A stretch of DNA of 64,000 bases from Chitinophagales bacterium (GTDB taxonomy: Bacteria > Bacteroidota > Bacteroidia > Chitinophagales > Saprospiraceae): contig JAFLBO010000013.1 in assembly GCA_017303475.1 (NCBI GenBank), positions 62,001-126,000 of the forward strand, read 5' to 3'. The position numbers were made by a program, and so were the translations under genes. Positions 8,866-16,973 of the stretch are shown here, in pieces. The notes below the pieces were generated by a model, which searched no databases, had not been told where the DNA came from, and was given only the letters and a program-made list of their open reading frames with translations. The stretch's first letter is position 1, and each line of letters begins with the position of its first letter.

Positions 8866-9132
8866 TTACTGCGCTCCGTATTTCCCCGGATTTTCCAGGA
8901 AAGTTTCTTTACAGCCTGGATTACAAAAACCATATACTTTTCCGTGATAGTGCACGGTATCCTCCACGGTTTTGTCTACTTTCATTTCACAAACCAGATC
9001 CAGATCCGTTGCCCAGGGCAAATCCGGGCCAGCCGCTGCAGCGGTGGGTGTATTGGTCTTGGGAGCGTTCTGCTGACAGGCAAACATAAACAGCGCCAAA
9101 CAGCAAGCTGAGAAAAAGCTTATTTGTTTCAT
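8866..9132 (-). CDS. YHS-domain lipoprotein (probable metal-binding)
   Basis: An 88-residue lipoprotein (lipobox FMFAC). The body is a YHS/TRASH-like domain: DLVCEMKVDKTVEDTVHYHG, then VYGFCNPGCKETFLENPGKY, with the CEM and CNPGC cysteines that bind metal ions such as copper in this family. The ATG at 9132 is chosen because it opens the signal peptide; a longer frame to 9198 runs into a repeat. It lies downstream of the MbnP-like cluster and probably serves the same metal-handling function in the periplasm. Confidence 0.85.
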   Translation of the reverse strand: MKQISFFSACCLALFMFACQQNAPKTNTPTAAAAGPDLPWATDLDLVCEMKVDKTVEDTVHYHGKVYGFCNPGCKETFLENPGKYGAQ

Positions 9133-9149
9133 ATTCCTTGTTTTATTGA

Positions 9150-9265
9150 CGATGGACGATGGTCCCGAGTACTCAGGATGGACGATTTTGGAGATCAAAG
9201 ATAATATTTAATCCCCCAAAAATCATGCGTTAGACCAACTCAGCGTTACCTCCCATCGTCCATCG
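9150..9265. repeat. GACGATGG / CCATCGTC repeat pair
   Basis: Short copies of the CATCGTC family (GACGATGGACGATGG near 9155 and CCATCGTCCATCGTT near 9253) flank about 80 bp, forming a loose inverted repeat between two minus-strand genes. Confidence 0.6.
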
Positions 9266-9271
9266 TTCCCT

Positions 9272-9658
9272 TTACGGTTTCACTTTAAATTTAACCGTTT
9301 TAATGGTGGTATGATCGCTGTGATCAGAAACCGTTACCGTGAGTGTAACCGGAGTTTCTCCCGTAACCACTGGCGTGAAGTGTTCATGGTAGTCGTACTC
9401 CGTTTCGTCGTGTACCGTTGGTGTATCCACGTACAAAGTTGAGCCGTCGGAATCCTTGGTTACCTTCACTTCCATTTCGTGGAGACTTTCATCGGTTACC
9501 GTAATTTCCATGTGGACTTCACCTGCAACAGACTCATTTTCTGTCGGGGTGTGGATAGTAGCTGTTGGTGCAGTTGTATCGTCTTCGTGGTTGTGGTCGT
9601 GGCAGGCAGCTACCGTGAACATAGTGAGTGCTGCAAAGAGAAATGGTTTGAGTTGCAT
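9272..9658 (-). CDS. His-rich lipoprotein with DUF4625-like beta domain
   Basis: A 128-residue lipoprotein (lipobox VAAC). Right after the lipidated Cys comes HDHNHEDD, a likely metal-binding cluster, followed by an Ig-like beta-sandwich (TATIHTPTENESVAGEVHME) resembling DUF4625; further His pairs occur at YHEH and DHSDH. It starts 13 bp after the stop of the MbnP-like gene and is probably in its operon. A periplasmic metal-binding role is inferred from composition and context. Confidence 0.75.
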   Translation of the reverse strand: MQLKPFLFAALTMFTVAACHDHNHEDDTTAPTATIHTPTENESVAGEVHMEITVTDESLHEMEVKVTKDSDGSTLYVDTPTVHDETEYDYHEHFTPVVTGETPVTLTVTVSDHSDHTTIKTVKFKVKP

Positions 9659-9671
9659 GGCTTATGCATGT

Positions 9672-10472
9672 TTAATGATTGTGTACGTGATCGATAACAA
9701 ACATGTCGGCATAGTTGGCGGCAATGTTTGCAGAATATGGGCTGGCATGAACCGCCGGATAATCTTCAATACTCAGCACGTTGGGGCTTTTGAATATTTC
9801 CAGCGCATCCACATACAGGTGGAAATGTGGCGCTTCTTCGCCCTGGCGCACCATGGCAGGCTCTGCCGGGGCTGTTAAAGCAATGGTTTTCAAATTGTTG
9901 AGGGTTGGGCTGTTAAACCCGCCAAACAATCCGATATGGTATTGGAAAAAATTGTCGGCAGTGCCTGCAGCTGGTGAATTGCCTTCCACTTTCATAAAAA
10001 TATACCCGGCATTCCAGCTCCAATAGTGACCGCTGGCGCCGGTAGCCGGATCCAGCACACCCACGCGTTCTGTTACCGGACTCACACTTTTGGCGCTGTC
10101 TACTCCGATCATAAACTCCAGACCGCTGTAATTACCCGCCGGAACATTGTTGATACGAACCACACGGGAATCCGGATCTTCATGTTTGCACAGGAAATAG
10201 CAGGAATCCTTTGGCGCCACATAACGCGCGCCATCTTCGCTCACCAGCACCACATTGCTCACATAATAGTCGAGCAAAGAAAAGCTGAGGCTTTCGCCGG
10301 CAGCATTGGTGTAGGTTTTGCCGAACACAAGCGATTCGCCTTCAGCCCGGTTATCAAACTCAATCTCAACCGATCCAAAACCGGTAATTCCTTCATCGCG
10401 ACCGTCTTTACAGGCCGGAATAATCAACACGGCGGAAAAAAGGGCAGCGGCCCAAACATAAAACTTGTTCAT
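9672..10472 (-). CDS. MbnP-like periplasmic lipoprotein (copper-associated)
   Basis: A 266-residue lipoprotein (lipobox IIPAC). The MbnP family pattern is present: EIEFDNRAEGESLVFGKTY, the conserved SFSLLDYYVSNVVL, and the central HYWSWNAGYIFMKVEG. In the methanotroph relative, MbnP is modified at a tryptophan by a di-haem MbnH enzyme and binds copper. The last residues, IDHVHNH, form another potential metal site. It starts 13 bp after the beta-barrel gene. Family membership is well supported; copper specificity is inferred. Confidence 0.82.
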   Translation of the reverse strand: MNKFYVWAAALFSAVLIIPACKDGRDEGITGFGSVEIEFDNRAEGESLVFGKTYTNAAGESLSFSLLDYYVSNVVLVSEDGARYVAPKDSCYFLCKHEDPDSRVVRINNVPAGNYSGLEFMIGVDSAKSVSPVTERVGVLDPATGASGHYWSWNAGYIFMKVEGNSPAAGTADNFFQYHIGLFGGFNSPTLNNLKTIALTAPAEPAMVRQGEEAPHFHLYVDALEIFKSPNVLSIEDYPAVHASPYSANIAANYADMFVIDHVHNH

Positions 10473-10485
10473 GGTGAAAAATGTG

Positions 10486-11397
10486 TTAGAAAATGTAATT
10501 CAAAGTTGCCATCCAGCGGGCATTGGCCTGAACGGCGCCCTCCCCCAGATGTTGATAAACGGGTTGTTGCCAGGTAAAACCGGCCGAAAAATGGCCGGCA
10601 TACACGTCCAGCCCAATGGTTGACAAAACGAGACTGCCGCCGGTGCCTTCTGCAAATTCATCGCGGTCCAGATTGGGCGCAGATTGATCAGCAAAAACGC
10701 CAACGTTGGGCAGCAGGGAAAATTTTCGCACCTTTTTCCAATAAAAGGCCTTCAAAGATCCACTTACCCGGTTGCCAAACCGGTAACCCTTGCTGTTCAC
10801 GGTATTGATCCGACCCAGCACATCCGTGGCCAGGCCCCAGGCGCCCCGCCGCAGCGTGTACGCCGCCGAAAGCAGGTAATCCGTGCTGCCGGTGCCGGGT
10901 TGCATATTGGCATTGATCAGCGCGCCTTCCGGGGTTCTTACTTTGTACTCACCAGTGGGCAGTTTCACGCCGCCACCCAGGGTAACGGTATGCTGCCATG
11001 CCCTGCCCAGGCTGTCGCCGGTATCCAGCAGAATGTAATTTGCCAGCACCGATACATCGCCGAAACCCTGTGTATGGGTCCGAACACCGTCTTCGGTGCG
11101 TAAAAAATCGTGATAAGGCGCCAAAACCATCGTCTGGAGTCGGCGCAAGGGGTAAAAACGCCCCAAAACGTCAATAGTACGAAAATGCTCGTCGGAGCTA
11201 AACTGGCCACTATGGGCCGCAGTGCCGGTATGGGCAGAACGAAACGCTTGTTCAGACCAGCGCAGGCCCACAAAATGCCGGTGAAACTGCGGTAAAATAC
11301 CGAAGTAGTTGCCACCAATCGAACACCCGCATACGTCGCATGCAGCAGCGCGCGAGGCAAATGCCAACAGCGCCACTGTCAGAAACAGGGTTCGCAT
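10486..11397 (-). CDS. Outer-membrane beta-barrel-like protein with N-terminal CDVCGC motif
   Basis: A 303-residue exported protein: signal peptide MRTLFLTVALLAFASRAAA, then CDVCGCS and an alternating beta pattern that ends in an aromatic residue (ATLNYIF), as in outer-membrane barrels. Proteins with this CDVCGC start are commonly found beside MbnP-like genes in Bacteroidota, where a role in metal uptake or sensing is suspected but unproven. It lies 13 bp before the MbnP-like gene in the same operon. Confidence 0.75.
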   Translation of the reverse strand: MRTLFLTVALLAFASRAAACDVCGCSIGGNYFGILPQFHRHFVGLRWSEQAFRSAHTGTAAHSGQFSSDEHFRTIDVLGRFYPLRRLQTMVLAPYHDFLRTEDGVRTHTQGFGDVSVLANYILLDTGDSLGRAWQHTVTLGGGVKLPTGEYKVRTPEGALINANMQPGTGSTDYLLSAAYTLRRGAWGLATDVLGRINTVNSKGYRFGNRVSGSLKAFYWKKVRKFSLLPNVGVFADQSAPNLDRDEFAEGTGGSLVLSTIGLDVYAGHFSAGFTWQQPVYQHLGEGAVQANARWMATLNYIF

Positions 11398-11500
11398 ACA
11401 GAAATGAAGTTAAAAATGAACGAAACACACAGCGTATATGTGTTTGCTGCCAACTATGTTCAACAAGAACAAACTGGCAGCAGCATCCGGGCGATGCTGT

Positions 11501-11869
11501 TCAGGCGGGCGGCTTGAGCAATCCGCGGGCTGGAGGGTCCGTCAATGCCCACTGATAAGGCGGCAGATCGGCCTCCGGCTGTAATTTTTCGGGAAAAAAC
11601 GGCAGTAAAACAGCCGATTCAAAAAACAACTGAATGTCTTTGATTTGCTGAAAATTTTCAGGCAACTGCGGCTCCTGCGATTGCTCACGTGCCGCTATTT
11701 CTTTCATAAAAGCGCACTGACCATTACAATGCAAATAAGGCTTGTCTTTATTCACACACTTGGCCAGGTAAGTCGCCCTGTTGAACTGATAATGCAGGGT
11801 CCAGGCTGTCCGGATAGTAGCCTGACCAACAATTCCGCAAAGGAGTACTATGACTAAAGCGAATCGCAT
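11501..11869 (-). CDS. Small membrane/periplasmic protein with HCNGQC motif
   Basis: A 122-residue protein with one N-terminal membrane segment (MRFALVIVLLCGIVGQA) followed by YLAKCVNKDKPYLHCNGQC, then a Gln/Pro-rich tail. Proteins with this 'CVNKdKP-HCnGqC' pattern recur in Bacteroidota near copper-related genes; the three cysteines and the His are plausible metal ligands. The ATG at 11869 gives a normal signal segment; an ATG at 11911 adds 14 residues and is the alternative. It is the most upstream gene of the putative copper cluster. Confidence 0.65.
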   Translation of the reverse strand: MRFALVIVLLCGIVGQATIRTAWTLHYQFNRATYLAKCVNKDKPYLHCNGQCAFMKEIAAREQSQEPQLPENFQQIKDIQLFFESAVLLPFFPEKLQPEADLPPYQWALTDPPARGLLKPPA

Positions 11870-11936
11870 TACCGAGCAAAGATAGAACAGCAAATGCAAT
11901 TTAATTGTCATGATTGTGACATAGGACGATGGAACG

Positions 11937-12118
11937 GCGGAACGGTGGGTATTTTAAGCAACGTGGATTGTCATCCCGCGGCAGCGGGACCTACACAAGC
12001 CCGACTATGCGGGTGCATCTGGAATAAAGATCCCGCATAGCCGGGCTTGTGTAGGTCCCGGTTCCCGGGATGACAATCCACGTTGCTTAAAATACCCACT
12101 GTCTGTCGTCCACTGCCT
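11937..12118. repeat. Long palindromic element (ACCTACACAAGCC family)
   Basis: From about 11950 to 12098 the arms TATTTTAAGCAACGTGGATT...CCTACACAAGCCCG are mirrored by their complement, giving a nearly perfect hairpin with arms of about 65 bp. Related elements lie at 29793-29920, 36985-37125 and (partly) 45465-45510. Confidence 0.8.
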
Positions 12119-12188
12119 AAATGTTAAAATCCCCATGAATGTTCCAAAACATGTGACCCAAACAATTTCTTAACGTCTTTTGAATGGT

Positions 12189-12221
12189 TTTGAAAAAACG
12201 AGCCCTGTTCATCTATTTCTG
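12189..12221 (+). promoter_or_regulatory. Candidate promoter for the sigma-factor gene
   Basis: TTTG at 12189-12192 and TATTTCTG at 12214-12221, 21 bp apart, fit the Bacteroidota pattern TTTG-N19/21-TAnnTTTG with one mismatch. The start codon is at 12283. Confidence 0.4.
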
Positions 12222-12282
12222 CGCTTTTTTTCGTGTCTTTGCGCTTTAATTCACAGACCCGTCTGTTTAAAACCGCCTGACA

Positions 12283-12888
12283 GTGACCACAGTCGCTACC
12301 AGAAAAACTTCGACGTCCGCAGCGTTATCAGATTCGCAACTCATTGCTCTCTACCTCAGGGATCAGGATGCGCGTTATTTTAGTCAGCTGTACCGCCGGT
12401 ATGCGGGTAAAGTATTTGCCAAATGCATCTCCATGCTGGCCGATCATGGCATGGCCAGAGATGCCACTCAGGATGTATTTATCAAGATCCTGCTGAACTT
12501 GTCGAAGTTTACAGAACAGTCTTCCTTCTCTACCTGGGTGTATTCTATCACCTACAATTATTGCATTGACCTGATTCGGAAGAAGAAAAAGAATATCCTG
12601 ATTTTCTCGGAAGACGTAGGCCGTATCAGCAAGGAAACAGAAGTGGATATTCCCGATAGCGTGATTTTGGAAATGGAAACCAATCGTCTGGAAAAGGTGA
12701 TGGAAAAACTTCCGGTGGGCGACAAGGCCATCCTGAACATGAAATACATCGACGATATGTCGATCAAAGAAATAGGCGACGTGCTGGACAAAACAGAAAG
12801 CGCCATCAAAATGCAGATCATGCGCGCCAAAATCAAGGCGCAAGGCATATATGAAGAAATGTACGGCACAGAGCCGATCAGCAACTGA
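12283..12888 (+). CDS. RNA polymerase sigma-70 family (ECF-type) sigma factor
   Basis: 201 residues. Region 2 spans about residues 38-100 (YRRYAGKVFAKCISMLAD, then FSTWVYSITYNYCIDLIRKK) and region 4 about 135-190, with the helix-turn-helix MSIKEIGDVLDKTESAIKMQ. No region 1.1 or 3, as in ECF/group 4 factors. The start is GTG at 12283. There is no recognisable anti-sigma gene beside it; the next genes are a small protein and a mechanosensitive channel, so an envelope or osmotic stress role is possible (inference). Confidence 0.92.
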   Translation: MTTVATRKTSTSAALSDSQLIALYLRDQDARYFSQLYRRYAGKVFAKCISMLADHGMARDATQDVFIKILLNLSKFTEQSSFSTWVYSITYNYCIDLIRKKKKNILIFSEDVGRISKETEVDIPDSVILEMETNRLEKVMEKLPVGDKAILNMKYIDDMSIKEIGDVLDKTESAIKMQIMRAKIKAQGIYEEMYGTEPISN

Positions 12889-12962
12889 AAACCAAATCTT
12901 TAATACGTCGAAACCGATTTATTCACCCGCGTCTACCTTCGGCGCTAAAACTTGAACCGGCT

Positions 12963-13226
12963 ATGAATAATAGCTTAAAAAAACTGCAAGAAGAACGGGA
13001 AGCGATGCTCCCTCCCGAATTGGAGGATCGTATCTCGCAGCATGTCGGCACGTTGTCGTTTTTCAGCAACGTGGTTGAAGTCTTTGTGCCCAATGCCTTG
13101 CAGGTGGTGGTTCAAATGGTTGGGGGCGACGAGCTTCCCTGCCTTAAAAAAGCAAACAGGCGTCAGGCCCGGGCAAATATGGATTGGCGCAAACCGCCTT
13201 CCCCGACCCTGCCCGATCCCGCTTAA
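12963..13226 (+). CDS. Small hypothetical protein
   Basis: An 87-residue protein with a charged N-terminus (MNNSLKKLQEEREAMLPP), a short hydrophobic stretch (FFSNVVEVFVPNALQVVVQM) and a basic, Pro-rich tail. I do not recognise a family. It sits between the sigma factor (74 bp) and the channel gene (36 bp) in the same direction, so it is probably co-transcribed. The hydrophobic stretch is too weak to call it an anti-sigma factor. Confidence 0.55.
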   Translation: MNNSLKKLQEEREAMLPPELEDRISQHVGTLSFFSNVVEVFVPNALQVVVQMVGGDELPCLKKANRRQARANMDWRKPPSPTLPDPA

Positions 13227-13262
13227 CCCATCTTTCCTTTAACAATCTTCTTCTGCCAAATA

Positions 13263-14117
13263 ATGGATCAACTTCCTGTTTCGGGGCCTGTTGCTCAACT
13301 TATCGCTCAATTTTCAGCGTTTTTTCCCAAATTCATCGGAGCGCTCACCATCCTCTTTGTAGGCTGGCTGGTGTCTCGCACCGTAGGCAAAATCCTGAGT
13401 AAAGTGTTGGCTAAAGTTGGCGTAGACCGACTGGCGGAAATGCTCGACGATATTGATCTGGTGCAACGCAGCGGCGTGCTGAAAGACAAGCTCTCCGCCA
13501 TCATGGCTAAAATTGTTTACTACATGATGATGCTTACCTTCATCATTGCAGCCACCGAAACCCTGGGCGTAGGCGCCATCACGCAGCTGTTCACCGACCT
13601 GATGAACTACCTGCCATCACTGCTCACAGCATCCGTTATTTTCATGCTGGGCCTCTTCCTGGCCGACATGGTGCAAGGCGCCGCAGTCACCCTCTGCCAG
13701 TCGCTGGGCATTGCTTCTGCGAAAATGATTGGTTCCATCGTCTTTTATTTCCTGTTCGTCACCATCGCCGTAAGCGCCCTGGCACAGGCTAAAATCAATA
13801 CAGAATTTATCTCCTCCAGCCTCGTGGTGCTCATCGGAGCAGGCGCGCTGGCCTTTGCCTTTGGCTACGGACTGGCCTCCAAAGACCTGGTGTCCAACTA
13901 CCTGGCCAGCTACTACAATAAGAATAAGGTGCGCGTGGGTGATGAGGTGCGCATCATGGGCGAAAAAGGAAAAGTTGTGTTGATTGACAGCACCTCCCTC
14001 ATCCTGCAAACCTCCGACCGGGCCATCATTGTGCCACTCAGCAAGCTCACTTCTGAAAAAGTAGAAGTGTTTTATCCTGATCCGCAGGATAATGATTTGC
14101 TGGAGGCGGAGGTGTAA
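13263..14117 (+). CDS. MscS-like mechanosensitive ion channel family protein
   Basis: 284 residues with four to five predicted membrane helices, including the conserved segment FIGALTILFVGWLVSRTVGK near residue 20. The MscS-type pore and beta-domain region follows: SSLVVLIGAGALAFAFGYGL, then NYLASYYNKNKVRVGDEVRI and a short cytoplasmic beta-domain. It lacks the long C-terminal cage of E. coli MscS, as in small TM-helix-repeat channels. The likely role is relief of membrane tension in the inner membrane. Confidence 0.85.
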   Translation: MDQLPVSGPVAQLIAQFSAFFPKFIGALTILFVGWLVSRTVGKILSKVLAKVGVDRLAEMLDDIDLVQRSGVLKDKLSAIMAKIVYYMMMLTFIIAATETLGVGAITQLFTDLMNYLPSLLTASVIFMLGLFLADMVQGAAVTLCQSLGIASAKMIGSIVFYFLFVTIAVSALAQAKINTEFISSSLVVLIGAGALAFAFGYGLASKDLVSNYLASYYNKNKVRVGDEVRIMGEKGKVVLIDSTSLILQTSDRAIIVPLSKLTSEKVEVFYPDPQDNDLLEAEV

Positions 14118-14121
14118 AAGG

Positions 14122-14265
14122 TTGTTTTTTACCGCGGAGGCGCGGAGGCGCAGAGGTGTAAATAATTGATGATCAAGCACTCTGCGTCTCCGCGCCTCCG
14201 CGGTAAAAAAACCACCTCTGCGCCTCTGCGGTAAAAAAACCTCCGCGCCTCCGCACTACTACCCA
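14122..14265. repeat. ACCGCGGAGGCGCGGAGG inverted repeat
   Basis: TTTTTACCGCGGAGGCGCGGAGGCGCAGAG on the left is mirrored by CTCTGCGTCTCCGCGCCTCCGCGGTAAAAA on the right, followed by two further partial copies. The same family recurs at 28640-28735 and 42285-42375. Confidence 0.85.
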
Positions 14266-14293
14266 CTCACTCCGGAATTCCTACTTTTACCTC

Positions 14294-15064
14294 ATGGAAT
14301 TCATTATCGCATTAACGGCGTTTGTCGCGTCTCTGCTGACGCTTTTTTCCGGCTTTGGTCTGGGCACCATTCTCACTCCGGTTTTTGGCCTCTTTTTTCC
14401 GCTGAACATTGCCGTAGCCCTCACAGGCATCGTGCATTTGCTCAACAACCTGTTTAAGCTAACCCTGCTGGGCAAAAATGCCTCCAGGGAATACGTGCTG
14501 CGCTTCGGGATACCTTCTGTGATTGGAGGCTTTCTGGGCGCCCTCCTGCTGGCCGGCCTGAGCAAAGCCCCCGTGTTGTTTTCCTGGACCGCTGGCTCGC
14601 GGGTCATGGAAGTCACCGCACTGAAACTTTCCATCGCTGTGCTGATGATCTTTTTCGCCCTGATGGAGCTGATTCCACGGCTGAAAAACATGCAGTTCGC
14701 CCGGCGCTACCTGAGCTTTGGCGGGTTGCTGAGCGGCTTTTTTGGCGGCTTGAGCGGACATCAGGGCGCCCTGCGCTCAGCATTTCTGGTCAAAAGCGGC
14801 CTGTCGAAAGAAGCCTTTGTGGCAACGGGAGTTGTTATTGCCTGCATGGTGGATTTTACGCGCCTGCCGGTGTATTTCGCGCGCTTTTCAGCAGAGAAAC
14901 TTACGGAGCAGTGGCCCTTGCTATTGCTGGCTACCCTCAGCGCGTTTACAGGCGCTTACCTGGGTGCGCGTTACCTGAAAAAAGCCACCATGGGTGTGGT
15001 GCAAAATATCACAGCAGCGATGATTATCGGAATCGCCGTACTCCTGGGCAGTGGCGTGATATAG
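14294..15064 (+). CDS. Sulfite exporter TauE/SafE family permease
   Basis: 256 residues, strongly hydrophobic with about eight membrane helices. The TSUP signatures are visible: FSGFGLGTILTPVFGLFFP near the N-terminus and SFGGLLSGFFGGLSGHQGA in the middle, the two half-repeats of the family. TSUP proteins move sulfite, sulfonates or other organic anions across the inner membrane; the substrate cannot be told here. A stop follows immediately before a GAGT tandem array. Confidence 0.87.
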   Translation: MEFIIALTAFVASLLTLFSGFGLGTILTPVFGLFFPLNIAVALTGIVHLLNNLFKLTLLGKNASREYVLRFGIPSVIGGFLGALLLAGLSKAPVLFSWTAGSRVMEVTALKLSIAVLMIFFALMELIPRLKNMQFARRYLSFGGLLSGFFGGLSGHQGALRSAFLVKSGLSKEAFVATGVVIACMVDFTRLPVYFARFSAEKLTEQWPLLLLATLSAFTGAYLGARYLKKATMGVVQNITAAMIIGIAVLLGSGVI

Positions 15065-15110
15065 TGAGTGAGTGAGTGAATGAGTGAATGAGTGAGTGAG
15101 TGAGTGAGTG
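15063..15110 (+). repeat. GAGT/GAAT tetranucleotide tandem array
   Basis: About eleven 4-bp units (GTGAGTGAGTGAATGAG...) begin at the stop codon of the permease gene. A longer array of the same unit lies at 59932-59995. Confidence 0.85.
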
Positions 15111-15236
15111 TGGCTCCAGGCTTGGGTTGCTGTTGGAAATATTTGTAGTCATAAAATGGATTAATGGAGTGGAGGTGCGGCGCACTGGCATTAGATTCTA
15201 TTCGTTTCCTAGTCGGTGTCCCCGGCATGAGCATAT

Positions 15237-15405
15237 CCACCAACGATGCCTTGTCACCCTGAGCGTAGCGAAGGGTCTGGCGAAGCCTCACCGGCGAGAC
15301 AACAACGTAGAATGATCACTTAGAATGAGTTAAGACTATGAGATTTGTCCACTGAGATCATACCAGACCCTTCGCTGCGCTCAGAGTGACAAGGCATCGT
15401 TGGTG
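15237..15405. repeat. Palindromic element with GAGCGTAGCGAAGG arms
   Basis: Left arm 15237-15279 (ACGATGCCTTGTCACCCTGAG...GGGTCTGG) and right arm 15363-15405 are near-perfect complements, with about 80 bp of loop. The arm sequence GAGCGTAGCGAAGG also occurs in elements at 36985, 44272 and 51712. Confidence 0.8.
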
Positions 15406-15670
15406 CTTCAAGGAACATGGGAAAGGAAATATTGCCAGAGCGGAGCTGGATTTCGGGCAAAATTCTGGCCAATCAAAGGCTGACTCTGTAGGCTTTGGCT
15501 AGGAGGTCATCAAAGAAAAAACAAAGTCACGGTTACGCAATTTTACGTTGTTGCCGTGATGTAGCTCAGGGGGCATATTTGAGAAAACGGATCCAAAACA
15601 GACTTATAACTTGAGTACATACCTAAGGTTTTCGAAAACCTACGAGGTCTGAAACAACCCTAACGGCAAT
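15406..15670. other. Gene-free stretch
   Basis: No coding frame of interest. The only structure seen is a short palindrome AGGTTTTCGAAAACCT near 15626-15641. Confidence 0.5.
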
Positions 15671-15716
15671 AAAAAAACAGCCCTCCGCCCTTTCTCATTT
15701 GAAAGGACCGGAGGGC
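15671..15716 (-). terminator. Rho-independent terminator, minus strand
   Basis: Read on the minus strand, GCCCTCCG...CCTTTC pairs with GAGAAAGG.CGGAGGGC around a 4-6 nt loop and is followed by a TGTTTTTTT run. No coding sequence precedes it on that strand, which points to a non-coding transcript. Confidence 0.7.
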
Positions 15717-15950
15717 CCCCGCCTTCGGTTGTCTTTGCTCAATTGAGCTTTATGTCTTGACAGTGCGCTGTTGCACTGATTTCCTCACAAGTGATTTTTG
15801 GGGTTTGTTTTGATTTTCCTGTTCAAAGGCAACTTCTGAAGTTTTCCCGATTCAGTTGTGTCAGTTGCGCTTTGTGTCAATCGAAGATTTAGCGGTAGCT
15901 CTTTTTAAAGGAGCGGTATGTTCTCCGCATCAATCGTACTGCAAATATGA
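15676..15950 (-). ncRNA. Candidate structured small RNA ending in a terminator
   Basis: About 270 nt on the minus strand end in the strong terminator at 15671-15716 and contain several small perfect hairpins, for example AACTTCAGAAGTT, CAGTGCAACAGCGCACTG and GCTCAATTGAGC. No frame here looks coding. A weak -7-like CATATTTG lies at the 5' end (about 15943-15950). I cannot match it to tmRNA, SRP RNA or RNase P; a 6S-like or regulatory RNA is possible but not shown. Confidence 0.35.
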
Positions 15951-16302
15951 ACGCTTTTTCCTATTACCTGTTGCATGTGCCTTTGAAAAAGGGGTAAAAA
16001 ATGGGGTTTTTTCGTTGCATTATTCATAATAAAATCACATATGTATTGTGAAATCATCAAGGATTACAGGGTTTTGTTTACAATCAGGTGAATTTTAGTC
16101 GCAACAAATGAAAATCAACGAAATTTTTCAAATCATAAAAAAAAATAAAAAATCCGCCGCTTAACCCGAAAAAACTGCCGCTCCTTTGAAAAACACCGCC
16201 GTTCCCTGAAAATGACTACCGTAAAATCAAGCCTTTGACCAGGGCTTTTGTGGCGCCAATTTTCTGATTCGAAAAAAAAATTTGCAATGGAATAAAAAAT
16301 GG
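15951..16302. other. AT-rich gene-free region
   Basis: A/T-rich sequence with poly-A runs (around 16138-16150 and 16270-16280). No credible gene or repeat was seen. The 3' end grades into the tRNA promoter. Confidence 0.5.
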
Positions 16303-16334
16303 TTTGCGCAGAAGTTAAACACATTTTACCTTTG
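16303..16334 (+). promoter_or_regulatory. Bacteroidota-type promoter of tRNA-Leu
   Basis: TTTG at 16303-16306, exactly 20 bp, then TACCTTTG at 16327-16334: a perfect match to the -33/-7 consensus TTTG-N20-TAnnTTTG. The predicted start is near 16341, 18 bp before the tRNA. Confidence 0.85.
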
Positions 16335-16358
16335 CGACCTCTTAAAGAGATACCCTGA

Positions 16359-16442
16359 GCGGAAATGGCGGAATTGGTAGACGCACACGTTTCAGGGGCG
16401 TGCGCCCGTGAGGGTGTGCGGGTTCGACTCCCGCTTTCCGCA
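16359..16442 (+). tRNA. tRNA-Leu (CAG anticodon)
   Basis: 84 nt. The acceptor stem GCGGAAA (16359-16365) pairs with TTTCCGC (16435-16441), and the discriminator is A. The D-arm has GGAATTGGTAGAC, the anticodon loop TTCAGGG with CAG at 16393-16395, a long variable arm (GCCCGTGAGGGT) typical of class II leucine tRNA, and the T-arm GGGTTCGACTC. The 3' CCA is not encoded. It reads CUG codons. Confidence 0.95.
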
Positions 16443-16450
16443 CTTGTAAA

Positions 16451-16479
16451 GGCATCCCGTTTCCGGGATGCCTTTTTTT
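16451..16479 (+). terminator. Rho-independent terminator after tRNA-Leu
   Basis: GGCATCCCG / CGGGATGCC stem with a 4-nt loop, directly followed by TTTTTTT, 8 bp after the tRNA. Confidence 0.92.
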
Positions 16480-16504
16480 ATTGTTTTCTGTTGTAAACGC
16501 CTGA

Positions 16505-16933
16505 TTAACAGGCAATTTTCCCTACCCGGGCCGCGTGTCGGCCGCCTTCAAACTCGGTGCTGAGGAAAATACGCACCATGGCCTGAGCCAGTATCTCCGG
16601 CACAAAACGCGCCGGCAGGGCAATGACGTTGGCATCATTGTGCTGACGCGCCAGAGAAGCCAGCTCTTCCGTCCAGCAAATAGCACAACGTATTTGCTGA
16701 TGCTTGTTGGCCGTTATGGCTACACCATTGGCACTGCCGCAAAGCAGCACCCCTCGGTCGGCCTGACCACTTTCCACTGCTTCTGCCACCGGATGCGCAA
16801 AATCCGGATAATCAACCGAATCTAATGAATGAGTGCCAAAATCAAGCACCATGTGCCCCTGTGCCTGAAGCATGGAGATAATTCCTTCCTTGTATGGGAA
16901 ACCTGCGTGATCGCAGCCGATAGCTATTTTCAT
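16505..16933 (-). CDS. rpiB: Ribose-5-phosphate isomerase B
   Basis: 142 residues, the normal RpiB length. It begins MKIAIGCDHAG, contains DFGTHSLDSVDYPDFA, and has the active-site loop LLCGSANG with the catalytic Cys65; TANKHQQIRCA follows. It interconverts ribose-5-phosphate and ribulose-5-phosphate in the non-oxidative pentose phosphate pathway (some homologues act on allose-6-phosphate). Cytoplasmic. It lies convergent with the tRNA terminator. Confidence 0.95.
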   Translation of the reverse strand: MKIAIGCDHAGFPYKEGIISMLQAQGHMVLDFGTHSLDSVDYPDFAHPVAEAVESGQADRGVLLCGSANGVAITANKHQQIRCAICWTEELASLARQHNDANVIALPARFVPEILAQAMVRIFLSTEFEGGRHAARVGKIAC

Positions 16934-16973
16934 TTTTTTGGATTTGAATGTTGGTTTAGGGAATCAATGCCTT

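Noticed and set aside
12963..13226. Anti-sigma factor gene next to the ECF sigma factor
   Set aside because: The 87-residue product lacks a convincing membrane helix or a zinc-binding anti-sigma motif.
15100..15315. Short frame in the 15.1-15.3 kb gap
   Set aside because: It is encoded by palindromic repeat DNA.
15676..15950. Assignment of the structured RNA candidate to tmRNA, SRP RNA or RNase P RNA
   Set aside because: None of the conserved core sequences of these RNAs could be found.
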